The position numbers were made by a program, and so were the translations under genes. From positions 1 to 64,000 of the forward strand of contig NZ_JOII01000013.1 in assembly GCF_000719955.1 (NCBI RefSeq): a stretch of 64,000 nucleotides of DNA. The letters run 5' to 3'. How positions within the stretch are numbered: position 1 is the stretch's first letter; each line of letters opens with the position of its first letter. The notes beneath the pieces were generated by a model. The model had not been told where the DNA came from and ran no database searches. It saw only the letters and a list, made by a program, of their open reading frames with translations. This document shows positions 49,603 through 64,000 of this stretch, in pieces. The stretch is from Streptomyces albidoflavus. GTDB lineage: Bacteria; Actinomycetota; Actinomycetes; Streptomycetales; Streptomycetaceae.

Positions 49603-50295
49603 TCACGCCGGCGGCCGGTCCAGCCTGGCCGCCACCGCGTCCAGGACCCACTCCAGGCCGGTCGCGAAAGACGTCGCGGCGTCCACCTCGGAGCCCTCGT
49701 GCACCGCCCTGGCCAGCGCGGGGAATCGGCCCGTGGCCAGCTCCCGCGTCACGTGCGGACCCCGGGCGCGCTGCCATTCGCGGTCCGAGAGGCCCGAGGC
49801 GCGCTCGGCCCGCAGAGCGGCGACCTCGCGCCGGATCGCGCCGATGAAGTAGGAACTGACGGTCTCCACCGCCCGCAGAGCGGTGTCGACGTCGGTGACG
49901 CCGTCCAGGGCGGCCAAGGTGGACTCGGTCAGGGCGAGACCGTTCGGCCCCAGCGCCGGGCGGCCACCCAGAAGTTCGGCCAGCCACTCGTGGCGCAGAG
50001 CCGCCTCCCGCGTGCGCCGGGCGAGGCCGCCCAGCGCCTCCCGCCAGTCCTCCGCTCGCTCCCCGGGGAGAATCTCCGCCTGGACCTCGTCCAGCATGAG
50101 GTCGAACAGGTCGTCCTTGGTGGAGATGAACCCGTACAGCCGCATCGGGCCCGCGTTCAGCCGGGCGGCGACCTTGCGCAGCGACACCGCTTCCAGTCCG
50201 CCTTCGTCGGCCAGCGCGACGGCGGCCGCGACGATCCGCTCCCGGTCGAGCGGTACGGGTCGAGTCGGCGGCTCCGGCCGCTCCCACACAGTCAT
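49603..50295 (-). CDS. TetR-family regulator
   Basis: About 230 residues. Helix-turn-helix AAVALADEGGLEAVSLRKVAARLNAGPMRLYGFISTKDDLFDLML; C-terminal domain of the tetracycline-repressor type. It is divergent from an FAD monooxygenase of the TetX-like group with 166 bases between starts. The likely start is ATG 50293-50295; a GTG three codons upstream is an alternative. Local repression of the monooxygenase is probable. Confidence 0.88.
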   Translation of the reverse strand: MTVWERPEPPTRPVPLDRERIVAAAVALADEGGLEAVSLRKVAARLNAGPMRLYGFISTKDDLFDLMLDEVQAEILPGERAEDWREALGGLARRTREAALRHEWLAELLGGRPALGPNGLALTESTLAALDGVTDVDTALRAVETVSSYFIGAIRREVAALRAERASGLSDREWQRARGPHVTRELATGRFPALARAVHEGSEVDAATSFATGLEWVLDAVAARLDRPPA

Positions 50296-50334
50296 GGGTC
50301 CCACCGTACTGTTGCGATACGCCGCCTCGGGTCA

Positions 50335-50345
50335 ATACAGTGTAT
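50335..50345. promoter_or_regulatory. Short palindrome near the monooxygenase promoter
   Basis: ATACA-G-TGTAT, perfect 5-1-5, overlapping a TACAGT hexamer. It lies in the 166-base region between the TetR and monooxygenase genes and is a candidate operator. Confidence 0.5.
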
Positions 50346-50461
50346 CGACGCGAGACGCCGCATGGATACGTGGCGGCGAAGCAGAGACACGGCGCCGTAC
50401 GGAGGAGACGCGGCAGCGCACGGACGTGCGGCGCCGCATCGAGGTGAGACGGGGCAGGCAG

Positions 50462-51580
50462 ATGAGACACCGTATTGCTGTGGTCGGGGCCGGTCCTGGA
50501 GGCCTCACCCTGGCCCGCATCCTGCACCGCCACGGCCTTTCCGTCACCGTCCTCGAACGCGACGCCGGTCCGGACGCCCGCCCGCCCGGCGGCTCCCTGG
50601 ACCTCCACGAGGGGATGGGGCAGCGGGCGCTGGAAAAGGCGGGGCTGCTGGCGGAGTTCGGGGCGCTGTCCCGTCCCGAGGGCCAGGCCATGCGCATCCT
50701 CGACCCCCACGGAACGGTCCTGCGTGACTGGCGTCCCCGCCCGGACGACCGGGCCAACCCGGAGATCGACCGGGGCCACCTCCGCGACCTGCTCCTCGGT
50801 TCCCTCGACGTCCGGTGGGGCAGCGGCGTGAGGGGGGTGACCGCAGAAGCCGGGGGAGCCGCGCGGGTCCGTCTCGCCGACGGGCGGCAGGAGCGGTACG
50901 ACCTCGTGGTCGGCGCGGACGGCGCTTGGTCGCGGGTCCGCCCCGCGCTCTCGCCGGCGACCCCGCAGTACACCGGCGTCACCGCGGTCGAGACTTCCCT
51001 GGACGAGGTCGACCGCCGCCACCCCGGCCTCGCCCGGCTGATCGGCGACGGCTCCTTCGCGGTGTACGGAGTCCGGCGCTCCCTCGTCGCGCAGCGCGGC
51101 AGCGGCGGCCACGTCAAGGTGTACGCGCAGTTCCGGGTACCCCTGGACCGGGGCGCGGAACCAGGTCCGGCCGATGCCGAGACGGTGCGCGCACGGCTGC
51201 TGGAGCGGTACGAGGGCTGGGCGCCGCCCGTGCTGGACCTCCTCCGCCACGGCACCGCCTTCGTCCACCGCCCCCTGTACGCGCTGCCCGTCGACCACGC
51301 CTGGCCGCACGTCCCCGGAGTGACGCTCCTCGGCGACGCCGCGCACCTGATGCCCCCGCTCGGCGCGGGCGCCAACCTCGCGATGCTGGAAGGCGCCGAA
51401 CTCGGCGACGCCCTCGCCGCCGCCCCCGCCGGCCTGGACGAGGCCGTCCGGGCCCACGAGCAACGGATGTGGCCCCGGGCACGCCGGTGGGCGGAGCTGA
51501 CCGCGGCCGGCCTGAACCGCCTCGTCGGCCCGGACCCCGCCGAGGCCATCGCCCTCTTCGACGAGGTCCAGCCGGAGTGA
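50462..51580 (+). CDS. FAD-dependent monooxygenase (PHBH fold, TetX-like)
   Basis: 372 residues. The FAD-binding GxGxxG is in VVGAGPGGLTLARILHRHG at the N-terminus, RGHLRDLLL in the middle, DLVVGADGAWSRVRPAL (DG motif) and GDAAHLMPPLGAGANLAMLEGAEL (GD motif) near 300. Relatives hydroxylate aromatic or polyketide compounds, and some inactivate tetracyclines or rifamycins. The substrate here is unknown. The divergent TetR gene suggests induction by the substrate, which would fit a detoxification role. Confidence 0.88.
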   Translation: MRHRIAVVGAGPGGLTLARILHRHGLSVTVLERDAGPDARPPGGSLDLHEGMGQRALEKAGLLAEFGALSRPEGQAMRILDPHGTVLRDWRPRPDDRANPEIDRGHLRDLLLGSLDVRWGSGVRGVTAEAGGAARVRLADGRQERYDLVVGADGAWSRVRPALSPATPQYTGVTAVETSLDEVDRRHPGLARLIGDGSFAVYGVRRSLVAQRGSGGHVKVYAQFRVPLDRGAEPGPADAETVRARLLERYEGWAPPVLDLLRHGTAFVHRPLYALPVDHAWPHVPGVTLLGDAAHLMPPLGAGANLAMLEGAELGDALAAAPAGLDEAVRAHEQRMWPRARRWAELTAAGLNRLVGPDPAEAIALFDEVQPE

Positions 51581-51816
51581 GCGGTGGGGAGAGCGGCGGC
51601 CTCAGGCTCGACGGTTGACCACCGAGCCCCCTCCCGAAGCTGTCACGCGTCATCACGACGGATACGGACGGATGCGCGCCCATCTCCCGGCGTATTACGG
51701 CGTGTTCGGGTCATAGGAGCCGGTGACGGTCTTCCGCCTCCAGGGGGAGGGGGAGGGGGAGGGGGAGTGGATCCGCCCCCTTGTGGTCGAGGTGAGCGCC
51801 CGGGTGGGCTGAATCC
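51581..51816. other. Intergenic region with a four-tract G-quadruplex motif
   Basis: 51743-51765 reads as four runs of five G separated by single A, an ideal G-quadruplex-forming motif on the plus strand. No gene is seen in this stretch. On the minus strand it lies downstream of the small ORF at 51817-51966. Confidence 0.55.
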
Positions 51817-51966
51817 TTACGCCCGGACGCCCTCGTACGCGTGGTTCTCCAGGGCCTGGGGTGCGTCGAGGTCGGCCGCCTCGCCCCGGTGGAGGGCGAT
51901 GCCGGAGTGCTGTGTGACGGGGAGAGGGTGGTCGGACGTGCAGGTGAAACCAGGATCACGGGTCAT
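51817..51966 (-). CDS. Small ORF of 49 residues upstream of argC, opposite strand
   Basis: Starts MTRDPGFTCTSDHPLPVTQH and ends ALENHAYEGVRA. Codon choice is strongly GC-ending in the second half, as expected for a real gene, but no good SD is present. A CAAGCT hexamer lies eight bases before the ATG. I recognise no family. It is divergent from argC, so its promoter would lie next to the ARG boxes. Confidence 0.4.
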   Translation of the reverse strand: MTRDPGFTCTSDHPLPVTQHSGIALHRGEAADLDAPQALENHAYEGVRA

Positions 51967-52020
51967 GGCGCCGGAGCTTGAGCGGCGAGCGCGCGGTCAC
52001 CGCCCCGCCCACACCCCTCA

Positions 52021-52049
52021 TTGCATAAACGTGCACCTATGCGTATAGT
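52021..52049 (+). promoter_or_regulatory. argC promoter with overlapping ARG box
   Basis: TTGCAT (52021-52026), 17 bases, TATAGT (52044-52049): a near-consensus sigma-70/HrdB promoter. Inside it GCATA (52023-52027) and TATGC (52038-52042) form an inverted repeat like actinobacterial ARG boxes, the sites of ArgR. Arginine-loaded ArgR bound here would cover both promoter elements and repress argCJBDR. Confidence 0.78.
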
Positions 52050-52061
52050 CATGCCACCTAG

Positions 52062-53102
<1,041 letters not shown>

Positions 53103-53219
53103 GCGGGGCGCGGGCGGCGGACCCGGGCGCGCACCCCGTACGGGTGGCGCCCTGAACCACGCCCCGGGCCCACGCGGGCGCCGGGGTGGAAGAGGCCGGA
53201 AGGCCGGAAGGAGAAGACC

Positions 53220-54371
53220 GTGAGCGTCACGGCAGCACAGGGATTCACCGCGGCGGGCATCGCCGCGGGCATCAAGGCGAACGGCAACCCGGACCTGGCC
53301 CTCGTGGTCAACACCGGCCCCCGCCGATCCGCTGCGGGCGTCTTCACCGCCAACCGCGTCAAGGCCGCGCCGGTCCTCTGGTCCGAGCAGGTCGTCAAGG
53401 ACGGGCAGGTCGCCGCGGTCGTCCTCAACTCCGGCGGCGCCAACGCCTGCACCGGGCCGCAGGGTTTCCAGGACACTCACGCCACCGCCGAGAAGGTGGC
53501 CGAGATCCTCGGTGAGGGCGCGGGCGACATCGCGGTGGCCTCCACCGGCCTCATCGGCGAGCTGCTGCCGATGGACAAGCTGCTGCCCGGTGTCGAGACC
53601 GCGGCCGCCGCGCTCAGCGCGCACGGCGGCGAGAAGGCCGCCATCGCGATCAAGACCACCGACACCGTCCACAAGACGGCCGTCGTCACCGGCGACGGCT
53701 GGACCGTCGGCGGCATGGCCAAGGGCGCGGGCATGCTCGCCCCCTCCCTCGCCACCATGCTGGTCGTCCTCACCACCGACGCCGACCTCGACAGCGACAC
53801 CCTCGACCGGGTGCTGCGCGGCGCCACCCGCACCACCTTCGACCGCATCGACTCCGACGCCTGCATGTCGACCAACGACACCGTGCTGCTGCTCGCCTCC
53901 GGGGCCTCCGGCAAGGCCCCCGGCGAGGCGGAGTTCGCCGAGGCCGTCCGCACCGTCTGCGACGACCTGGCCCGCCAGCTCATCGGCGACGCCGAGGGCG
54001 CCAGCAAGGACATCCGGATCGAGGTGACCGGCGCCGCCAGCGAGGAGGACGCCGTCCAGGTGGGCCGCACCATCGCCCGGAACAACCTGCTCAAGTGCGC
54101 CGTGCACGGCGAGGACCCCAACTGGGGCCGGGTGCTCTCCGCCATCGGCACCACCGACGCCGTCTTCGAGCCCGACCGGCTCGACGTGGCCATCAACGGT
54201 GTCTGGGTCTGCAAGGACGGCGGCGTCGGCGAGGACCGCTCGCTGGTCGACATGCGCTACCGCGAGGTCACCATCACCGCCGACCTGCACGCGGGCGACG
54301 CCTCCGCGGTCATCTGGACCAACGACCTCACCGCCGACTACGTCCACGAGAACAGCGCGTACTCCTCCTGA
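53220..54371 (+). CDS. argJ: Ornithine acetyltransferase/N-acetylglutamate synthase
   Basis: 383 residues. [14 protein letters not shown] contains the self-cleavage site before Thr179, which becomes the nucleophile of the beta chain. [12 protein letters not shown] and [15 protein letters not shown] are conserved. It recycles the acetyl group from N-acetylornithine to glutamate, and may also make N-acetylglutamate from acetyl-CoA. GTG start with GGAAGGAG upstream, 117 bases after argC. Confidence 0.97.
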   Translation: MSVTAAQGFTAAGIAAGIKANGNPDLALVVNTGPRRSAAGVFTANRVKAAPVLWSEQVVKDGQVAAVVLNSGGANACTGPQGFQDTHATAEKVAEILGEGAGDIAVASTGLIGELLPMDKLLPGVETAAAALSAHGGEKAAIAIKTTDTVHKTAVVTGDGWTVGGMAKGAGMLAPSLATMLVVLTTDADLDSDTLDRVLRGATRTTFDRIDSDACMSTNDTVLLLASGASGKAPGEAEFAEAVRTVCDDLARQLIGDAEGASKDIRIEVTGAASEEDAVQVGRTIARNNLLKCAVHGEDPNWGRVLSAIGTTDAVFEPDRLDVAINGVWVCKDGGVGEDRSLVDMRYREVTITADLHAGDASAVIWTNDLTADYVHENSAYSS

Positions 54372-54426
54372 CCAGGAGAGCGCCCGGCCCGCCCGGCCGA
54401 CCCGGACCCGAAGGACGCCCGCACCC

Positions 54427-55322
54427 ATGAGCACCCGCAAGCACACCGCCCTGCCCAAGGCGCAGATCCTCGTGGAGGCGCTGCCCTGGCTCACCCGGCA
54501 CCACGGCAAGACCGTCGTCGTCAAGTTCGGCGGCAACGCCATGATCAACGAGGAGCTGAAGGCCGCCTTCGCCCAGGACGTCGTCTTCCTGCGCCACGCC
54601 GGCCTCAAGCCCGTCGTCGTGCACGGCGGCGGCCCGCAGATCAACGCCCAACTCGACCGGCAGGGCCTGGTCAGCGAGTTCAAGGCCGGACTGCGCGTCA
54701 CCACGCCCGAGGCGATGGACGTCGTCCGGATGGTCCTCGCCGGCCAGGTCCAGCGGGAGCTGGTCGGCCTGCTCAACCAGCACGGCCCGCTCGCCGTCGG
54801 CCTCACCGGTGAGGACGCGCACACCATCACCGCCACCAAGCACCAGCCGCGCATCGAGGGCGAGCTGGTCGACATCGGCCGGGTCGGCCAGATCACCGAG
54901 ATCGACACCGGCGCCATCGAGGCCCTGCTGGAGAACGGCCGCATCCCGGTCGTCTCCTCCATCGCCCGCAGCGCCGACGACGACCACGTCTACAACGTCA
55001 ACGCCGACACCGCAGCCGCCGCCCTGGCCGCCGCGCTCAACGCCGAGACGCTCATGGTCCTCACCGACGTCGAGGGGCTCTACGAGGACTGGCCCCACAG
55101 CGACGAGGTGATCAGCCGCATCACCGCCACCGAGCTGGAGAAGCTCCTGCCCGACCTGGCCAGCGGCATGGTCCCCAAGATGGAGGGGTGCCTGCACGCC
55201 GTGCGCAACGGCGTCACCACCGCCCGCGTCATCGACGGCCGGGTCCAGCACTCCATCCTGCTGGAGATCTTCACCGACGAAGGCATCGGCACCATGGTCG
55301 TCCCGGACCCGGAGGAACTCAC

Positions 55323-55326
<4 letters not shown>
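54427..55326 (+). CDS. argB: Acetylglutamate kinase
   Basis: 299 residues. [16 protein letters not shown] at the N-terminus, [47 protein letters not shown] and [16 protein letters not shown] are hallmark sites for ATP and N-acetylglutamate. The N-terminal helix before the kinase core (about residues 1-25) is the feature of the hexameric, arginine-inhibited form, so feedback control by arginine is expected. Start ATG 54427; the stop overlaps argD (GTGA). Confidence 0.97.
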
Positions 55327-56563
<1,237 letters not shown>

Positions 56564-56567
<4 letters not shown>

Positions 56568-56593
56568 GCCGCAGAACGGGACGACGACGATGA
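56564..56593 (+). CDS. Arginine-rich 9-residue leader ORF between argD and argR
   Basis: ATG at 56564 inside the argD stop (ATGA), encoding MSRRTGRRR with codons CGC, AGA, CGA, CGA, CGA for its five arginines. Its TGA overlaps the argR start (ATGA at 56590). AGGGGGA precedes it by three bases. AGA and CGA are rare in high-GC Streptomyces genes. The overlap on both sides couples argD, this ORF and argR translation. A regulatory leader peptide is an inference. Confidence 0.5.
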
Positions 56594-57123
56594 GCCAGGC
56601 GCACGAGAACGAGAGCGCCCAGGCGGTGCCGCAGACCCGCACCGCCCGCCACCGCCGGATCGTGGACATCCTCAACCGGCAACCGGTGCGCTCCCAGAGC
56701 CAGCTGGCCAAGCTCCTGGCCGACGACGGACTGAGCGTCACCCAGGCCACCCTCTCCCGCGACCTCGACGAGCTGAACGCCGTCAAGATCCGCAACGCCG
56801 AGGGCGACCTGATCTACGCCGTGCCGAGCGAAGGCGGCTTCCGCACACCGCGCGCCCCGCTCGGGGAGTCCGCCAAGGAGGAGCGGATGCGGCGGCTCTC
56901 CGGCGAACTGCTGATCTCCGCCGAGGCCTCGGCCAACCTGGTGGTGCTGCGGACCCCGCCGGGCGCCGCCCAGTTCCTCGCCTCCGCCATCGACCAGGCC
57001 GAACTCCACGACGTGCTGGGCACCATCGCGGGCGACGACACGCTGATGCTCATCAGCCGCGCCCCCGAAGGCGGCCAGGCCCTCGCCGAGCACCTGCTGC
57101 GGCTCGCCCAGAACGACCACTGA
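56590..57123 (+). CDS. argR: Arginine repressor
   Basis: 177 residues. The winged helix-turn-helix is at about 17-85 ([44 protein letters not shown]). The C-terminal arginine-binding hexamerisation domain (about 105-175) contains the [12 protein letters not shown] signature with the arginine-contacting Asp pair. With arginine it represses the arg genes through ARG boxes such as those at argC and argH here. The start overlaps the arginine-rich small ORF. Confidence 0.96.
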   Translation: MSQAHENESAQAVPQTRTARHRRIVDILNRQPVRSQSQLAKLLADDGLSVTQATLSRDLDELNAVKIRNAEGDLIYAVPSEGGFRTPRAPLGESAKEERMRRLSGELLISAEASANLVVLRTPPGAAQFLASAIDQAELHDVLGTIAGDDTLMLISRAPEGGQALAEHLLRLAQNDH

Positions 57124-57131
57124 GCCCCGCG

Positions 57132-57162
57132 CGCCCGCCCGCTCCCGCACCGGGGGCGGGCG
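57132..57162. terminator. Terminator of the argCJBDR operon
   Basis: CGCCCGCCC (57132-57140) pairs with GGGCGGGCG (57154-57162); the loop can extend the pairing. It begins nine bases after the argR stop. Confidence 0.65.
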
Positions 57163-57274
57163 GACGCGTACCCCAGCGGTCGACAGGGCCGTACCCCACC
57201 GGACGTAGCGGCGGCCCGTACGGTTCGCCCCCGGGGCCGAGGACGGGACGGGCCGCCCGTCCTACGCTGGCCGC

Positions 57275-58450
57275 ATGCCCTCCCCAGCCCGGAGCCGCCT
57301 CCGGCTCCCGCGAGGCCGCGCCGCCGACGCCGCCCTCGCCTCGGGGCTCTTCCTGGTGGTCGGCCTCGGGACGCTGCGCTCCCTGATCGGCGCCCGCGAG
57401 GAGCCCTGGGCGGTCACCGCCGCCAACTGGGTGCTGATCGCGGTGGCCTGCGGCGCCCTCTACTTCAGCTCCCGCCGCCCGGTGGCCGCCGCCTCGGTCG
57501 CCGCCCTCGCCACCGCCGTCTACTACGTCACCAGCGCCTACGACGGGCCGCTGCTGCTCGCCGTGGTGGTGGCCCTCTTCCTGGTGGCCGCCGCCGGACG
57601 GCTGCACGCCGCCGTGGTCATCGCCGCCCTCTGCCTCCTCGGCACCGCGCTGGGCACCATCCGGGGCAACGGCGACGTCAACCAGGTCGCGCTCTTCATG
57701 CTCACCGGCTGGTTCGTCGCCATGATCACCCTCGGCGGGCTCCGCCACAGCCACCTCGCCCGCGCCCGGGAGACCGAGGAACGGGCCGCTGCCCAGGAAC
57801 GGCTGCGGATCGCCCGCGAACTCCACGACGTGGTCGGCCACCACCTCTCCCTCATCAACGTCCAGTCCACCGCCGCCCTGCGCCGCCTCACCAAGGACCC
57901 CGCCGCCGGGGCGGACCAGGCCACCGAGGCGCTCGGCGCCGTCAAGGACGCCAGCCGCGAGGCCCTGCGGGAACTCCGCGCCACCCTCGGCGTGCTGCGC
58001 GAGGCCGGGGAGGCCGCGCCGACCGCGCCCGCCCCCGGCCTCGGCCGGCTCGGCGAACTCACCGACGCGGCCGGCGCCGCCGGCCTCGCCGTCACCGTCC
58101 ACCGCACCGGCGACACCGGGCCGCTCCCGGTCGAGGCGGACCTCGCCGCCTACCGCATCGTGCAGGAGTCGCTGACCAACGTCGCCCGGCACGCCCGCGC
58201 CACCCGCGCCGACATCCACCTCGACGGCGTCGGCTGCCGGCTGACCGTCACCGTCACCGACGACGGGCGCGGCCCGGCCGCCGACCCCGCGCGCACCGGC
58301 CCGCCCGGATCGGGCATCACGGGGATGCGCGAGCGCGCCCGCGCCCTCGGCGGCGACCTCACCGCCGGACCCGCCCCGGGCGGCGGCTTCAGCGTCCGCG
58401 CCACCCTGCCACTCGCCCGTACGACCGCCACGGAGGAACCCCGCCGATGA
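57275..58450 (+). CDS. NarL-type membrane sensor histidine kinase
   Basis: 391 residues. Five or six N-terminal membrane helices (about 18-155) with almost no periplasmic loop suggest sensing within or at the membrane. Phosphoacceptor His184 is in RIARELHDVVGHHLSL (HisKA_3 type). The ATPase domain has NVARHARA and DDGRGPA; G2 is GSGITGMRERARALGG. The TACGCT box at 57263-57268 ends six bases before the ATG, so a leaderless mRNA is likely. The stop overlaps the response regulator gene. Confidence 0.92.
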   Translation: MPSPARSRLRLPRGRAADAALASGLFLVVGLGTLRSLIGAREEPWAVTAANWVLIAVACGALYFSSRRPVAAASVAALATAVYYVTSAYDGPLLLAVVVALFLVAAAGRLHAAVVIAALCLLGTALGTIRGNGDVNQVALFMLTGWFVAMITLGGLRHSHLARARETEERAAAQERLRIARELHDVVGHHLSLINVQSTAALRRLTKDPAAGADQATEALGAVKDASREALRELRATLGVLREAGEAAPTAPAPGLGRLGELTDAAGAAGLAVTVHRTGDTGPLPVEADLAAYRIVQESLTNVARHARATRADIHLDGVGCRLTVTVTDDGRGPAADPARTGPPGSGITGMRERARALGGDLTAGPAPGGGFSVRATLPLARTTATEEPRR

Positions 58451-59115
58451 TCACGGTGCTGCTCGCCGACGACCAGCGGCTCGTCCGCGCCGGATTCCGG
58501 TCGATCCTGGAGGACGAGGAGGGCATCGAGGTGGTCGGCGAGGCCGCCGACGGGGAGGAGGCCGTCGCCGCCGCCCGGGCGCTGCGGCCCGACGTCGTCC
58601 TCATGGACATCCGGATGCCCGGCACCGACGGCCTGGAGGCGGCCCGCCGCATCACCGCCGACCCGCGCCTGGAGACGGTCCGCGTCGTCATTCTCACCAC
58701 CTTCGACCTGGACGAGTACGTCTACCGGGCGCTGCGCGAGGGCGTCACCGGCTTCCTCGTCAAGGACACCGAACCCGAGGAACTGGCCCACGCCATCCGC
58801 GTCGCCGCCCGGGGCGACGCCCTGATCAGCCCCTCGGTCACCCGGCGTCTCATCGCCGAGTTCGCCGGCCGTGTCGCCCCGCCCCCGCCCGACCCCCGGC
58901 TGAACGCCCTCACCGACCGCGAACGCGAGGTGCTGCGCCTGGTCGCCGGCGGTCTCACCAACGACCGGATCGCCGCCACCCTCGTCGTCAGCCCGGCCAC
59001 CGCCAAGACCCACGTCAGCCGCGTCATGACCAAACTCGGCGTCCGCGACCGCTCCCAGCTCGTCGTGCTCGCCTACGAGTCGGGGCTGGTGTCGCCGGGG
59101 TGGCTCGGCGGCTGA
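58447..59115 (+). CDS. NarL/LuxR-type response regulator
   Basis: 222 residues. The receiver domain has Asp54 as phosphorylation site (VVLMDIRMPG), acidic pocket DDQR at 8-11 and Lys in FLVKDTEPEEL. The LuxR helix-turn-helix is at about 155-215 (LTDREREVLRLVAGGLTNDRIAATLVVSPATAKTHVSRVM). ATGA overlap with the kinase makes the pair co-translated. Targets are unknown; the downstream MMPL transporter is the nearest candidate. Confidence 0.94.
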   Translation: MITVLLADDQRLVRAGFRSILEDEEGIEVVGEAADGEEAVAAARALRPDVVLMDIRMPGTDGLEAARRITADPRLETVRVVILTTFDLDEYVYRALREGVTGFLVKDTEPEELAHAIRVAARGDALISPSVTRRLIAEFAGRVAPPPPDPRLNALTDREREVLRLVAGGLTNDRIAATLVVSPATAKTHVSRVMTKLGVRDRSQLVVLAYESGLVSPGWLGG

Positions 59116-59227
59116 ACGCGAGCCCCACGGGCGTACGCCGCGCGCCGCCGGGGACGCCCGGGGGAGTACCCGGCCCGCAACCCGGGGCGGACGCGCGGCG
59201 GGTGACCCCCGGCCCAGGCTCGGTGGC

Positions 59228-59488
59228 ATGACACCACACACCTCCGCGCCGGGCAGGGCACCGGCCGCCGCGACGGGCCTTCTCGTCGGCGGCGCCGCCG
59301 GATTCCTGCTCACCGAAGCCGTCGCCGTCCTGGCCGGCCTGGCCCTCGGCGAACCCCTCGACGTGGGCGGCGGCGGTCCCCTGCGGGCCGTCCTCGTGGC
59401 CGCCGTGCTGCTCTGCGCCCTCGCCGGAGCCGTGACCGGACTCCGCCGCGCCGGCCGCCCCGGACCGCGCCCGGAAGGGGGCCGCTGA
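59228..59488 (+). CDS. Small two-helix membrane protein
   Basis: 86 residues with two hydrophobic helices (about 14-40 and 52-70), both rich in Ala/Leu/Gly. No family is recognised. It starts 112 bases after the response regulator and its stop is one base before the MMPL start, so it is probably co-expressed with, and perhaps an accessory of, that transporter. Confidence 0.65.
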   Translation: MTPHTSAPGRAPAAATGLLVGGAAGFLLTEAVAVLAGLALGEPLDVGGGGPLRAVLVAAVLLCALAGAVTGLRRAGRPGPRPEGGR

Positions 59489-59489
59489 G

Positions 59490-64000
<4,511 letters not shown>

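Overview
The window is about 73% GC with strong third-position GC bias, GTG starts, and gene families and gene order (glnA4-like cluster, infC-rpmI-rplT, pheST, argCJBDR, argH) that fit the chromosome of a Streptomyces or close relative. I saw no insertion sequence, prophage, CRISPR array, tRNA or rRNA gene. Two places look structurally damaged: a chimeric glycine-betaine-binding region at the left edge, and a G/C homopolymer stretch that replaces the end of a DUF1844 gene near 17.3 kb.

Layout: 0-1 kb, the end of a betaine ABC transporter. 1.3-4.1 kb, an XRE-cupin regulator and a divergent TDT transporter/LysR pair. 4.1-10.9 kb, a gamma-glutamylation catabolic cluster resembling glnA4 (ethanolamine) clusters: permease and class I amidotransferase on the minus strand, a GntR/FCD regulator, then glutamine-synthetase-like ligase, aldehyde dehydrogenase and SDR on the plus strand. 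The permease and ligase promoters share a bipartite palindromic motif. 10.9-17.6 kb holds a DUF2510 protein, a PLP enzyme, a membrane protein plus subtilisin-like mycosin, an SseB protein, an aquaporin and the broken DUF1844 gene. 17.8-26 kb is the core translation block: a structured leader with an intrinsic terminator, infC apparently starting at AUC, rpmI, rplT, a SpoU methyltransferase, an orphan PAS kinase and pheS-pheT.

26-52 kb is a patchwork of accessory and regulatory modules: a SpoIIE-type phosphatase, an EcsC-like remnant, a TetR/TIM-barrel pair of the kind labelled abortive infection protein, 3-hydroxybutyryl-CoA dehydrogenase, a DMT transporter and MocR regulator whose start codons overlap, acetyltransferases, a histidine-phosphatase-fold protein lacking both catalytic histidines, an MFS/TetR pair, monomeric isocitrate dehydrogenase, a LysR effector domain with a histone-like tail, folD behind a ZTP riboswitch, and a MerR/HEAT pair. 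Five TetR regulators here have palindromes beside them that look like operators.

52-64 kb is the arginine cluster argC-J-B-D-R, then a two-component system, an MMPL transporter, a bile-acid/sodium symporter family protein and an FMN-type oxidoreductase, then the start of argH. ARG-box-like sequences overlap the argC and argH promoters. Between argD and argR is an overlapping 9-residue ORF with five arginine codons, four of them rare, a possible arginine-sensing leader for argR. At least nine genes have a TANNNT box 5-8 bases before their start codon, the signature of leaderless transcripts.
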